From NCBI RefSeq assembly GCF_026341825.1, contig NZ_JAPENY010000003.1, positions 124,001 through 188,000 of the forward strand: a stretch of 64,000 nt of DNA, given 5' to 3'. Below are positions 40,193 to 49,768 of the stretch, one piece after another. Positions within the stretch are counted from its first letter, which is position 1, and every line of letters starts with the position of its first letter. The stretch comes from Streptomyces sp. NBC_00620. GTDB lineage: Bacteria; Actinomycetota; Actinomycetes; Streptomycetales; Streptomycetaceae. The translations under genes were made by a program, and so were the position numbers. The notes under the pieces were generated by a model. The model was not told the DNA's origin. It searched no databases and saw only the letters and a list, made by a program, of their open reading frames with translations.

Positions 40193-43100
40193 CTACCGGG
40201 CGGTGTACGCGCGGACGATCGTCTGATCGACCGCGTTGCCCCGGTTGTCGACCGCTTTGGCACGCAGCGACACGCTGCCGCCCGCCTCCGGGGTCTTGAC
40301 CGTGACCTTGCCGGCGACGACGGGCCGCAGAGTCCAGTGCAGGCCCTCGTCGTACGAGACGTACACGCGCAGCGCGGCGAGACGCTTCCCGGCGGCCGCG
40401 CCCTGCACGGTCACCGGGATCTTCAGAGTCGAGCCCGCGGTGGCCGTACTGTCCGCCGCCAGCCCCGGGGCGAAGCGGACCACCGACACCGGCAGCGCCG
40501 TCTTCTCGGCAACGTTCTGCGAGCGGAACGTCCAGCTGGCGGTGACCTTGCTGGAGACGGGGGTGCCTGCGGCCCTGGTGGCCGTAGTGGTCAGCCGGTA
40601 TGCGGCGGGCCGGGCCGGGACCGTGAAGGAGGCGGTGCCGGTGAGCGGATCGTCGCTCGTGCCGACCTCGGTGCCGTTCCTGGCGAGCGAGGTCCGCGCC
40701 GAGGTGTACGTCAGCGGGATGGAGTTGCCGTCGCTGTCGGCGAACAGCGGAACCGTGCCGGTGATCGTGTCACCGGTGCGTGAGAGCCCCTGCCCGGTGC
40801 CGAGGTTCGGCCCGAACACACCGATGCCGAAGGCTCGTTGATAACTCTTGCCCGGCTCGTACGCCGTGTACGGAGCCAGGTACTGGGCTTCGAAAAGGTT
40901 GGTCGCGATGTCGTACCGCCGGAAGTCCAACTGCCATCTGGTGGCGTTGTCGGTGTTGACGTAGACCGTGGGCTCGTACGGCAGGTTGCGGCTGACGATG
41001 TACTCGGCCCCGGTCGGCCCCTTGCCGGTGTCGGCCTGGATCAGCAGATAGCCGCGCTTGTTCGGGACGGCCGAGCCGAGCCGGGTGGAGATCTTCGCCA
41101 GTTCCTCGGACCGGGGGCTGCGGACGAAGCCGTCGGTGTATCGGGTACCCGCCGCCTGGTACGCCAGGTGGTACTCGGACGCGGTCGCGTCGTGCAGGAA
41201 GGTCGCCTGGATGCGCTGCTGGAGCTCGCCGGGGGCGGCGTCGGGCCCGAGGTGCGCGGTGCCGAACGTGAAGGTCTTGAAGCTGCTGAGCAGCCAGGAG
41301 GCACTGGTCCAGTACTCGGACGTGGTGATCTCCGCGCCGACATAGCCGGAGAGCGGTGTCGCCTGCGGATCTGGCGGGGTGATGTCGACGGGCTTTGCGG
41401 TGCGTTCGTCGATGGTCGCCTTCGTGTCGTGGTCGAGCTGCAGGTTGGACTGGTTGATGACGTCCACGCCTGTCCAGGTGGAGCCGGTGAAGACGTAGAA
41501 GGAGGTGCTGACGAAGTAGCGCCCCTTGGGCAGCCGGATGGTGTCGGTGCCGGTCACGTTGCCCAGATCGCCCCAACGGCCCTTGCCGAGTCCGCCGACG
41601 CCCACGAAGTGGCTCTTGTAGCTGGTGGCGGGCGCGCCGTTCCGGGCGATGTGCTCGAAGGTCAGGTCGTACGACTCGATCTCGCGCTCCACGACTGCCG
41701 CCGTACGTATGGTCTGGCCGCCGCCGCTCGCCGTGACGTACGCGCTGTAGATGCCGTCGAGCGTGCCCGCGCGGGTGTCGGCGCTGACGGTGGTGGACGC
41801 CTCGCCGCCTGCGGGGACGGTCAGTTGCGGGTGTTCCACGGTGAACACGCCTGCCGGCGCGGGCTTTCCGTCGGGTCCGGTGGCCGTCAGGGCCAGGTCG
41901 AGGGTGACCGGTTCGGTGCCGTCGTTCCGGTAGGTGAGGCGCTCGGTGAGGAGTTCGTCGTCGGTGTGCGGCCACGCCTGCCTGCCGAAGGAGAGCGAGT
42001 TCGGCTCGGCGCTGACGGTCTGGTCGACGGCCCGGGCGAGGTCGATGCGGCCGGAGCCCTGCTGGTACGGCGTGTAGCCGCCGGAGACCGTGGAGCCGGT
42101 GAGCGTGGACTTGATCCGCTCTCCGGTCCAGTCCGGGTGTTCCTGGGCCAGGATGGCGGCGGCGCCTGCGACATGCGGCGTGGCCATGGACGTACCGGAG
42201 ATGGCCACATAGCCGTCCGCGACGGGCGTACCGATCCGCGCGATGTAGCTGTCGGCTGCCGCGGCGGCACCGATGTTCACGCCGGGCGCGGTCACGTCGG
42301 GCTTGATCGCGCCGTCGCCGGTCCGTGGGCCACGGCTGGACAGGCCGGCGAGCTTGTCGCTCTTGTCGACGGCACCGACGGTCAGGGCGGCGTCGGCGCT
42401 GCCGGGCGAGTTGATCGTGCCCGCGCCGGCACCGATACCGGAGTTTCCGGCGGCGATGACGAACAGGGTGTCGGTCTCGGCCGAGAGCCGGTTGACCGCC
42501 TCCTCCAGCGGGTCGATGCCCGGGGTGTCGAGGCCGCCCAGGCTCAGGTTGACAACGTTGGCACCCTGCGCGACGGCCCACTCCATACCGGCGATGATCG
42601 CGGAGGTGGTGCCCGAGCCGCTGTCGTTGAGGACCTTGCCGTCGAGGATCTTCGCGCCCGGTGCGACGCCTGTGTACTTGCCCGCGGACTTGGCTCCCGT
42701 ACCGGCGGCGATGGACGCGACGTGGGTGCCGTGGCCGAAGCGGTCCTTGGCGTCCGCGGAGGTGGTGAAGTTCTTCTCGGCGATCTCCTGACCGGCCAGG
42801 TCGGGGTGGCTCTGGTCCACTCCGGTGTCCAGGACGGCGATGGTCGTGTCGGTGCCGTCGTAGCCTGCTGCCCAGGCCGTGGGGGCGCCGATCTGCGGCA
42901 CGCTCGTGTCCAGGTCGGCCTTGCGAATGTCGTCCAGCCAGACGGTGTCGACGCCGGAGGCGGCCGTACGGTACGGGGCGGCGCCGGCGGGATCACTGGT
43001 GAGCGCGTCCCAGGTGGCCGTGGCGTCCGCGCGCAGGGTGGTCACCGCGTCGGCGTCCAGTGAGCCGAAGGAACGCCGCAGTTCGTTGTCGCCCGCGGTG

Positions 43101-43558
43101 CGTACGTCCTGCCGTGCTGCGGGGCGGGCGCCCTGGTAGGTGACGATGAGCTGGAGGCCGTCGCGCTGCTGGGCCAGATACGCGGGCTCGCTGAGCGTGG
43201 TGAGGTCGAAGAGCCGCCGGTCGACGCGGCCTTCCTGAACCAGGCGCTCGGCGTCGACGGGCACGGCGTAGGTGTGGCCCTCGACCTGCTGGATCTGGAT
43301 GGGGATGTCCTCGCGGCCTGCCGGGCGCTCCACGGAGACAGGCTCGCCCTCGTCGTCGACCGCGATGCGGTCACCGGTGACAAGGGTGATCCAGTTCCGC
43401 GCGGTGCTCGCGTCCGTCGCGGCCGGTGTGGACGAAGCACCACTCCCCGCCGCGGCGGCCGGGGTCACGGCAAGTCCGGCGACGAGTGCCGTGACCGAAG
43501 CCGCGGCCACCGAAATGACCCATAAACGGCGCGGTCCGCTGCTCGACTGTCTATTCAA
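40193..43558 (-). CDS. Large secreted subtilisin-like serine protease (S8)
   Basis: This roughly 1121-residue preproprotease has an N-terminal signal (RRLWVISVAAASVTALVAGL...AAAA) and a long propeptide with ITLVTGDRIAVDDEGEP. The S8 domain has Asp in AVLDTGVDQSHPD (about 243), His in GHGTHVAS (about 275) and Ser in GTSMATPHVAGA (about 455). It is followed by about 600 residues of beta-rich extension. TTG 43558 is chosen because AGGGGA precedes it and it places the signal peptide properly; the frame continues upstream into AT-rich leader. It is a probable extracellular protease of the large Streptomyces S8 group. Confidence 0.88.
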   Translation of the reverse strand: MNRQSSSGPRRLWVISVAAASVTALVAGLAVTPAAAAGSGASSTPAATDASTARNWITLVTGDRIAVDDEGEPVSVERPAGREDIPIQIQQVEGHTYAVPVDAERLVQEGRVDRRLFDLTTLSEPAYLAQQRDGLQLIVTYQGARPAARQDVRTAGDNELRRSFGSLDADAVTTLRADATATWDALTSDPAGAAPYRTAASGVDTVWLDDIRKADLDTSVPQIGAPTAWAAGYDGTDTTIAVLDTGVDQSHPDLAGQEIAEKNFTTSADAKDRFGHGTHVASIAAGTGAKSAGKYTGVAPGAKILDGKVLNDSGSGTTSAIIAGMEWAVAQGANVVNLSLGGLDTPGIDPLEEAVNRLSAETDTLFVIAAGNSGIGAGAGTINSPGSADAALTVGAVDKSDKLAGLSSRGPRTGDGAIKPDVTAPGVNIGAAAAADSYIARIGTPVADGYVAISGTSMATPHVAGAAAILAQEHPDWTGERIKSTLTGSTVSGGYTPYQQGSGRIDLARAVDQTVSAEPNSLSFGRQAWPHTDDELLTERLTYRNDGTEPVTLDLALTATGPDGKPAPAGVFTVEHPQLTVPAGGEASTTVSADTRAGTLDGIYSAYVTASGGGQTIRTAAVVEREIESYDLTFEHIARNGAPATSYKSHFVGVGGLGKGRWGDLGNVTGTDTIRLPKGRYFVSTSFYVFTGSTWTGVDVINQSNLQLDHDTKATIDERTAKPVDITPPDPQATPLSGYVGAEITTSEYWTSASWLLSSFKTFTFGTAHLGPDAAPGELQQRIQATFLHDATASEYHLAYQAAGTRYTDGFVRSPRSEELAKISTRLGSAVPNKRGYLLIQADTGKGPTGAEYIVSRNLPYEPTVYVNTDNATRWQLDFRRYDIATNLFEAQYLAPYTAYEPGKSYQRAFGIGVFGPNLGTGQGLSRTGDTITGTVPLFADSDGNSIPLTYTSARTSLARNGTEVGTSDDPLTGTASFTVPARPAAYRLTTTATRAAGTPVSSKVTASWTFRSQNVAEKTALPVSVVRFAPGLAADSTATAGSTLKIPVTVQGAAAGKRLAALRVYVSYDEGLHWTLRPVVAGKVTVKTPEAGGSVSLRAKAVDNRGNAVDQTIVRAYTAR

Positions 43559-43840
43559 TTCGGTTCCCCTGACAACGTCAAAGCGAAAGAAAACTCCAAT
43601 TGAGCTCCCAGCCAAACAGTATGGACATGACAAGGGCTTTCCCTCAACAGGCCTCTGACCATGGGCAGTTGAGATCAACGGTCGCTTTCAGTAAACCTCT
43701 TGAAGCGTTTCCAGTGTGTGAAAGAATTCCGCCGCCGATAAAGGCGATCGCTTTCTTCGCGAAGAAGCAGAAAAGGGCCATGTCGGCGAGTACCTGATCC
43801 CGTGCACCGCGTTGCGGGCGTGGGGAGGAATGATGGGGCC
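43559..43840. promoter_or_regulatory. AT-rich divergent promoter region
   Basis: This 282-bp gap between the S8 protease and the DUF5990 gene is much more AT-rich than its surroundings. It includes the 14-bp perfect palindrome TTCTTCGCGAAGAA at 43753-43766. No gene is seen in it. It probably holds the promoters of both divergent genes. Confidence 0.45.
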
Positions 43841-44314
43841 ATGCGCATCCGTATCGAGGCTGTCGATCTGCCCGGCCTGAACTGCTCCCCCGGGGCCTCC
43901 GCCGACGGCAAGGCGGTGACCTACGGCAATGTCCACGTCGCCGTGCAGCGCCGCGACAGACCGGCCGAACTCCTCGACCCGCAGCCCGGCGACGCCGCTT
44001 CGGCGACCTGGACGCTGGAGTGCACAACGGCCGACTCGCCGACCGGCACCGAGGTGAAGGGCCCCTACGTGCAGGACCGTCTGGGGCGCCGGTTCATCTA
44101 CCTGTCCTGGGGCACGGTCGACGAGTCCGGCGTCTTCTCGATGTTCCGCCGCGCCAAGCTGATGATCGACGCCATCCCCGCCGAAGTGCTCGCCACCGCC
44201 GCACGTGATGGCCGGCTGGTCGGACGCCTCGGCCTGACGGATGCGCAAGGCGCACCCGTGTGCGCGCGGGTCGAGCCCCCACGCATCACCTGGACCGCCG
44301 AGCCGGCTGCCTAG
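43841..44314 (+). CDS. DUF5990 family protein
   Basis: This 157-residue protein matches the actinobacterial DUF5990 layout: MRIRIEAVDLPG, YGNVHVAVQRRDRPAELLDP, KGPYVQDRLGRRFIYLSWGT and MFRRAKLMIDAIPAEVL. It is cytoplasmic with no membrane segment. The function is unknown. ATG 43841 gives the family start. It converges with the SDR gene 13 bp away. Confidence 0.8.
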   Translation: MRIRIEAVDLPGLNCSPGASADGKAVTYGNVHVAVQRRDRPAELLDPQPGDAASATWTLECTTADSPTGTEVKGPYVQDRLGRRFIYLSWGTVDESGVFSMFRRAKLMIDAIPAEVLATAARDGRLVGRLGLTDAQGAPVCARVEPPRITWTAEPAA

Positions 44315-44327
44315 GAGTGGCGGCTGT

Positions 44328-45086
44328 CTAGGAGTGGCGGCTGCCCGCCCCGGCGGACAGCCGGGCGTTGAGTCGGCGGGGCAGCAGGCGGCCGAGCCCG
44401 GCGAGGGCCTTGTAGCGCGCGTCGGGGATGCTCACCGGAACGCCGCGGCGGAAGTCGCGGATCGCGGCGGCAACCAGGTCGTCCGCGTCCAGCCACAGGG
44501 AGTCGGGGATGCCCGAGGTGTCCATCCGCGACCGCTCGTGGAACTCGGTACGCACCCAGCCCGGGCAAAGGGCCATCACATGGGCCCCGCTGCCACTCAC
44601 CTCCTGGCGGAGGCTCTCGCTGAAGGTGACGACCCACGCCTTGGAGGCGCTGTAGGTGCCGCGGGGGAAGAACGCCGCCACGGACGCCACGTTCACCACA
44701 CCCCCGCGCCCCTGCTCCACCATGCCGGGCAGTGCGGCACGCGTCAGGCGCAGTACGGCTTCGCAGTGCACCCGCAGCATCGCGAGTTCCTCGGACAGAT
44801 CGGTGCCGAGGAAGGCGCCGCGCTGCCCGAAGCCGGCGTTGTTGACGAGCAGGTCGACGCCCTGACCGGCCCGTTGCTCCGCCACGGCGAGTCCGTCCTC
44901 GGTGGCGAGGTCGGCGGAGAGGATCTCCACGACGACCCCGTGGGCGGCGCGGTACTCCTCCGCCGCCCGCTGGAGCCGTTCGGTGTCACGGGCGAGCAGG
45001 ACAAGACCGAAGCCGTCCGCGGCCAGCCGCCGGGCGAAGGCCGCGCCGATTCCCGCTGTCGCTCCTGTGACCATGGCTGTAGGCAT
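44328..45086 (-). CDS. Short-chain dehydrogenase/reductase
   Basis: This 252-residue Rossmann-fold oxidoreductase has cofactor loop TGATAGIGAAFARRL (about 8-22), LVNNAGFGQRGAF, catalytic Ser in VNVASVAAFF and YSASKAW (Tyr/Lys), then CPGWVRTEFHE. It is classical SDR of the DltE-like type. ATG 45086 is used; the upstream start at 45104 lacks support. Substrate unknown. Confidence 0.88.
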   Translation of the reverse strand: MPTAMVTGATAGIGAAFARRLAADGFGLVLLARDTERLQRAAEEYRAAHGVVVEILSADLATEDGLAVAEQRAGQGVDLLVNNAGFGQRGAFLGTDLSEELAMLRVHCEAVLRLTRAALPGMVEQGRGGVVNVASVAAFFPRGTYSASKAWVVTFSESLRQEVSGSGAHVMALCPGWVRTEFHERSRMDTSGIPDSLWLDADDLVAAAIRDFRRGVPVSIPDARYKALAGLGRLLPRRLNARLSAGAGSRHS

Positions 45087-45148
45087 GCCCACGAGCCTAG
45101 CCACTAGCCGCGCTCTCCTCCCGCCGACCCCTTCACGGTGCTACCGGT

Positions 45149-46552
45149 TCAGTCCCTGAGCCGGTCGATCTGCCGGATCTTGTTGGTCGCGTCCAGGGCG
45201 GCGACCTTGTACGACTCCGCCAGCGTCGGGTAGTTGAACACCGCGTCGACCAGGTAGTCGACCGTGCCGCCGCAGCCCATGACGGACTGCCCGATGTGGA
45301 TGAGCTCGGTGGCGCCGGTGCCGAAGCAGTGCACGCCCAGCAGTTTGCGGTCGTCCGGGGAGACCAGCAGTTTGAGCATGCCGTGCGAGTCGCCGATGAT
45401 CTGGCCCCGGGCCAGTTCGCGGTAGCGGGAGATGCCGACCTCGAACGGCACGCAGTCCTCGGTGAGTTGGTCCTCGGTCTTGCCGATGAAGCTGATCTCC
45501 GGAATGGTGTAGATGCCGATCGGCTGAAGGTCATGCATCCGGTTCACCGGCTCGCCACAGGCGTGGTAGGCCGCCGTACGGCCCTGCTCCATCGAGGTCG
45601 CGGCCAGCGCGGGGAAGCCGATGACATCGCCCACGGCGTAGATGTGCGGCACCTCGGTGCGGTAGTGCTCGTCGACCGTGATCCGGCCGCGCCGGTCGGC
45701 CGACAAGCCCGCCTTGTCCAGGTCGAGTTCGTCGGTGAGGCCCTGCCGGCCCGCCGAGTACATCACCGCGTCCGCGGGGATCTTCTTGCCGCTCTCCAGG
45801 ATCGTGAGGGTGCCCCGGGGGTGACGCTCGACCGCGGCGACGGTCTCCCCGAACCGGAACGTGACGGCCAGGTCCCGCAGGTGGTACTTCAGCGACTCGA
45901 TCACCTCGACGTCGCAGAAGTCGAGCATCCCGGGCCGCTGTTCCACCACCGTGATCTTGCTGCCGAGGGCGGCGAACATGGAGGCGTACTCCATGCCGAT
46001 CACACCGGCCCCGACGATGACCATGGAACGCGGGACCCGTTCCAGGTTCAGGACGTTGTCGGAGTCCAGGATGGTCTGCTCGTCGAACTCGACGGTCGCC
46101 GGCCGGGCCGGACGCGTACCCGTGGCGATCACGATGTGCTCGGCGGTCAACTCCCGTTCATGGCCGTTCACTTCGCGCAGGCCGATGGTGTGGTCGTCCA
46201 GGAAGCGGCCGGTGCCCGCGAAGAGGGACACGTGGTTGCGGGACAGCTGGCTGCGGATGACATCGACCTCGCGGCTGACCACGTGCTGGGTGCGCGCGGT
46301 CAGGTCGGCGACGGTGATGTCCTCCTTGAGGCGGTAGCTCTGGCCGTACAAATCGCGCTGGGTCAGTCCCGTGAGGTACAGGACCGCCTCGCGCAGCGTC
46401 TTGGAGGGGATGGTTCCGGTATGGATGGAAACCCCGCCGACCATGTCCGGACGGTCGATGACGGCGGCCCTGCGGCCGAGTTTGGCGGCGGCGATGGCAG
46501 CCTTCTGGCCGCCCGGACCGGAACCGATGACAAGCATGTCGAAGTCAGGCAC
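45149..46552 (-). CDS. sthA: Soluble pyridine nucleotide transhydrogenase
   Basis: This 467-residue FAD enzyme transfers hydride between NADPH and NAD+, balancing the two pools in the cytoplasm. FAD loop VIGSGPGGQKAAIAAAKLG is at about 8-26, the second dinucleotide loop GAGVIGMEYASMF near 185, and YAVGDVIGFPALA near 310. The redox disulfide of related reductases is replaced by HTGTIPSKTLRE, as in Sth. GTG 46552 gives the standard N-terminus VPDFDMLVIG, but GGAGG lies directly against it; ATG 46537 is the alternative. Confidence 0.9.
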   Translation of the reverse strand: MPDFDMLVIGSGPGGQKAAIAAAKLGRRAAVIDRPDMVGGVSIHTGTIPSKTLREAVLYLTGLTQRDLYGQSYRLKEDITVADLTARTQHVVSREVDVIRSQLSRNHVSLFAGTGRFLDDHTIGLREVNGHERELTAEHIVIATGTRPARPATVEFDEQTILDSDNVLNLERVPRSMVIVGAGVIGMEYASMFAALGSKITVVEQRPGMLDFCDVEVIESLKYHLRDLAVTFRFGETVAAVERHPRGTLTILESGKKIPADAVMYSAGRQGLTDELDLDKAGLSADRRGRITVDEHYRTEVPHIYAVGDVIGFPALAATSMEQGRTAAYHACGEPVNRMHDLQPIGIYTIPEISFIGKTEDQLTEDCVPFEVGISRYRELARGQIIGDSHGMLKLLVSPDDRKLLGVHCFGTGATELIHIGQSVMGCGGTVDYLVDAVFNYPTLAESYKVAALDATNKIRQIDRLRD

Positions 46553-46697
46553 CCTCCGGAGTCTGACAGCCCGAAGCCCTCTCCCGAAAGGGTGAACGAG
46601 TGACGGTTCACCGAGCGTGCGAGTAACTCCGGCTCCCGCTGAGGCCCCACACCGTCTCCGGGACGGATTGTCAGACCCCTCGGCTACGTTGCCGAGC

Positions 46698-47399
46698 ATG
46701 ACTGAATTCGTACTCGTGGCGGGCGCGTGGCTGGGATCGTGGGCGTGGGACGAGGTGGTGCCGGAGCTGCGTGCGGCGGGGCACGGCACTCACGCGGTGA
46801 CGCTTTCCGGGCTCGCCGACAGACAGAACGTCCGGGTCGGCCGGCAGACGCACGTGGAAGACATCGTGAACGAGGTCGAACGCCTCGGTCTGCGAGACGT
46901 CGTCCTGGTCGGGCACAGCTACGCCGGCATCCCGGTGGGGCAGGCCGCCGAGCGGATCGGAGACCGGCTGTCCCACGTGGTCTTCGTGGACTCCGAAGTC
47001 CCGCTGAACGGCGGGTCGTTCGCCTCCGGCTGGTGGCAGGGCCAGGCCGCGTTCGAGGCGGCACTCGCCGGGAACGGCGGCTTCTGGGCGCCGCTCACCG
47101 CGGCGGACTGCGAGGGCCAGGGGCTCACCGACGAGCAGATCGCACGGTTCGTGGGCGGCTCCACCCCGCACCCGGGAGCCACGCTGACCGACCCGGCAGT
47201 GCTGACGCGCCCACTCGGCGAGCTTCCGGCGACGTACATCAAGTGCCTGCTCGACGGCCCGGAGCCGAACGACGTCGTGGCCGGACTGCTGAAGAGCGAG
47301 CACTGGCGGCTGGTCGAGCTGGACACCGGCCACTGGCCGATGTTCTCCCGGCCGCGCGAACTGGCACGGATTCTGCACGAGACAACCGGGGGGTCCTGA
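46698..47399 (+). CDS. Alpha/beta hydrolase
   Basis: This 233-residue alpha/beta hydrolase has an EstC/salicylate-esterase-like N-terminus EFVLVAGAWLGSWAWDEV. The nucleophile is Ser in LVGHSYAGIPVG (about 73-84), with Asp in VFVDSEVPL and His in LDTGHWPMFSRP. No ribosome site is visible before ATG 46698, so it may be translated leaderless. It is divergent from sthA. The substrate is unknown. Confidence 0.85.
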   Translation: MTEFVLVAGAWLGSWAWDEVVPELRAAGHGTHAVTLSGLADRQNVRVGRQTHVEDIVNEVERLGLRDVVLVGHSYAGIPVGQAAERIGDRLSHVVFVDSEVPLNGGSFASGWWQGQAAFEAALAGNGGFWAPLTAADCEGQGLTDEQIARFVGGSTPHPGATLTDPAVLTRPLGELPATYIKCLLDGPEPNDVVAGLLKSEHWRLVELDTGHWPMFSRPRELARILHETTGGS

Positions 47400-47402
47400 G
47401 CG

Positions 47403-47424
47403 GCGGTTCACCCCGTGGAACCGC
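47403..47424. terminator. Hairpin after the hydrolase gene
   Basis: GCGGTTC (47403-47409) pairs with GAACCGC (47418-47424), 4 bp after the stop. A second hairpin, GGCGGC/GCCGCC, lies at about 47434-47453. Confidence 0.55.
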
Positions 47425-47645
47425 TCTGCCCCGGCGGCTTCGACGCCGCCGCGAAGGCGGTTCGCGGCGGCTCCGCCCCGGCCGGACTGCCTGCGAGAAC
47501 CCCCGCCCACCACACGGAAACCCGGCGGCGGACGGACTGCTCTGTGAATCCCGGCACGATGGTCGTCCGGGTGGGCTAGATTCGGGAATCCTCGGCCCCA
47601 GCGCCTCTCGGTGAGGCCGTGTCGAGGAGAATCCCGGAGCGGCGA

Positions 47646-49547
47646 ATGCACCAGTCCGAACTTCCTCCACCGGCTGCGGCCGTGATGCAGGGAGGACTCG
47701 CCGACAGCCTCTTCGAAACGGCTCGCCACAACCCGGGGCTCGCGCAGATCGCGCGCCGTCCTGATGCCTCGTCCTCGACGTGGACACCGGTGACGGCCGC
47801 CGAGCTGTGGGACGAAGTGGTCGATCTGGCAAGGGGACTCGTCACCTCCGGAATCCGCCCGGGCGACCGCGTGGCCATCATGGCGCGCACGCGTTACGAG
47901 TGGACCGTGCTCGGTTATGCGCTGTGGTCGGTGGGCGCCGAAGTGGTGCCGATCTACCCGACTTCCTCGCACGAGCAGGTCGAGTGGATCCTCAAGGACG
48001 CCCACTGCGTCGGCGTGGTGGTCGAGGACGAACAGGGTGTGATGACCGTCGGCTCGGCGTGTGCCGCGCTCCCGTTCCTGCGCCACGTCTGGCAGTTGGA
48101 CACGGGGGCACTGTCACAGCTGGTCGAGCGGGGCCGCGGGATACCGGCGACGACGGTCGACTCGCTGCGCCGGATCGTGCTGCCCGACTCCACGGCGGTC
48201 GTCGCCTACACCTCCGGCACGACGGGACGCCCCAGGGGCTGCGCCCTGACGCATCGCAGCCTGGCGAGCACCGCCGACACACTGCTCGCGGGCTGGAAAC
48301 ACACGACGGCTCCTCCCGGACAGCAGACCGCCGTCCTCGCCTTCCTCCCGCTCTCCCACGTGTACGGCCTCATGATCCAGGGGCTCTGCATGCGCGGTGG
48401 CCTCCTGATGGGCCATGAACCCGATCTGCACGAGGAAGCCCTCTCCGCGGCGATCCTTTCCTTCCGGCCCACCTACCTGTACGCGGTCCCCTTCATCTTC
48501 GAGAAGATCTACAAGAACTTCATGCACTCGGCCCAACGGGCGGGCCGCGGAGCGCTGTTCGAGCGGGCCGTCCGCACCGCGCAGGACTTCGCCAAGGCCG
48601 AGGAACGCCAACGGCTGGGCACAGGCCCAGGCCCCGGTTTCGACCTGAAACTGCAACACTCCCTCTACGACAAGGCGGTGTACAGAAAGCTGCGGACCGC
48701 GCTGGGCGGAAGGGTGTGCGGCGGGGTCTCCGCCGGCTCGCCCCTGAACCGTGAACTGGCCCTCTTCTACGCCGGAATCGGCATCTTCATCCACGACGGA
48801 TACGGACTCACCGAGACCAGCGGCGGCATCACCGCGCAGCCGGTGGGACGGGAGAAGTTCGGAACCGTGGGGCGTCCGCTGCCGGGCACGGACATCCACG
48901 TGGCCGAGGACGGCGAGATTCTGGTGTGGGGGCCCTCGGTGTTCCAGGGTTACATCAACGACGCCCAGGCCACCGAGTCCACGTTCCAGAACGGCTGGCT
49001 GGCCACCGGCGACATCGGCCGTCTCGACAGCGAGGGCTATCTGACCATCACCGGGCGCAAGAAGGACATCATCATCACGAGCGGCGGCAAGAGCGTTGCT
49101 CCTGCCGCCCTCGAGGAGCGTCTGCGCGTGCATCCGCTGATCCATCAGGCGGTGGTCGTGGGTGACAACCGGCCTTGCGTGGGGGCTCTGATCACGCTGG
49201 ATCCCGAATTCGTCACGCACTGGCGGGCGGCCCGGGCCAAGGGTGAGACCCCGGTCCGGGACGCCCGCGAGGAGAACGAACTGCGCGAGGAGGTGAGACG
49301 TGCCGTCGCCGCCGCCAACACCACGGTGTCCCGTTCGGAATCGATCCGGGTGTTCCGCGTTCTCCCGGAATCCTTCGACATGACCAACGGGTTGCTGACA
49401 CCCTCGATGAAACTGCGCCGGGATGCGATCACACGGCGTTTCGCCGCCGAGATCGACGCGATGTATCAGACGTCCTCGCGCGTTCCACGGGAGTACACGC
49501 AGGGCGAGCCGTCGACCTGGGACGACTCCGACAACGTATTCCGGTGA
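47646..49547 (+). CDS. Long-chain fatty acid-CoA ligase (AMP-binding)
   Basis: This 633-residue adenylate-forming enzyme of the FadD15 type activates fatty acids to acyl-CoA. The P-loop YTSGTTGRPRGCALTH is near 188-203, GYGLTETSGG near 385, GWLATGDIGRLD near 451 and the catalytic-Lys region GRKKDIIITSGGKSVAP near 470. A C-terminal SRSESIRVFRVLPESF...LTPSMKLRR element is typical of the long-chain branch. GGAG at 47636-47639 supports ATG 47646; GTG 47619 is an alternative. Monocistronic. Confidence 0.9.
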   Translation: MHQSELPPPAAAVMQGGLADSLFETARHNPGLAQIARRPDASSSTWTPVTAAELWDEVVDLARGLVTSGIRPGDRVAIMARTRYEWTVLGYALWSVGAEVVPIYPTSSHEQVEWILKDAHCVGVVVEDEQGVMTVGSACAALPFLRHVWQLDTGALSQLVERGRGIPATTVDSLRRIVLPDSTAVVAYTSGTTGRPRGCALTHRSLASTADTLLAGWKHTTAPPGQQTAVLAFLPLSHVYGLMIQGLCMRGGLLMGHEPDLHEEALSAAILSFRPTYLYAVPFIFEKIYKNFMHSAQRAGRGALFERAVRTAQDFAKAEERQRLGTGPGPGFDLKLQHSLYDKAVYRKLRTALGGRVCGGVSAGSPLNRELALFYAGIGIFIHDGYGLTETSGGITAQPVGREKFGTVGRPLPGTDIHVAEDGEILVWGPSVFQGYINDAQATESTFQNGWLATGDIGRLDSEGYLTITGRKKDIIITSGGKSVAPAALEERLRVHPLIHQAVVVGDNRPCVGALITLDPEFVTHWRAARAKGETPVRDAREENELREEVRRAVAAANTTVSRSESIRVFRVLPESFDMTNGLLTPSMKLRRDAITRRFAAEIDAMYQTSSRVPREYTQGEPSTWDDSDNVFR

Positions 49548-49735
49548 ACCGGACGTGCGCCGCCCCGGCGCGGGACGTAGGTGCTTCCCAGAAGTGACCG
49601 CAGTGGGGTCACGCGGCTCCTGAATTCCGGCTGCCTGATCGTGGTGTTCATGGGACAACTCTGCGCCGAGGGACGCAAGGTAACCAGGTCCCTCCGGTTC
49701 ACAGGACTACTGGTCCTGGTACTGATTCCACCACT

Positions 49736-49755
49736 GTCGGCGGGAATGCGCCGAC
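49736..49755. terminator. Hairpin downstream of the carotenoid oxygenase gene
   Basis: GTCGGCG (49736-49742) pairs with CGCCGAC (49749-49755). It lies 13 bp past the minus-strand stop at 49769 and may end the oxygenase operon. Confidence 0.5.
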
Positions 49756-49768
49756 GTGCCGGTCGCGG

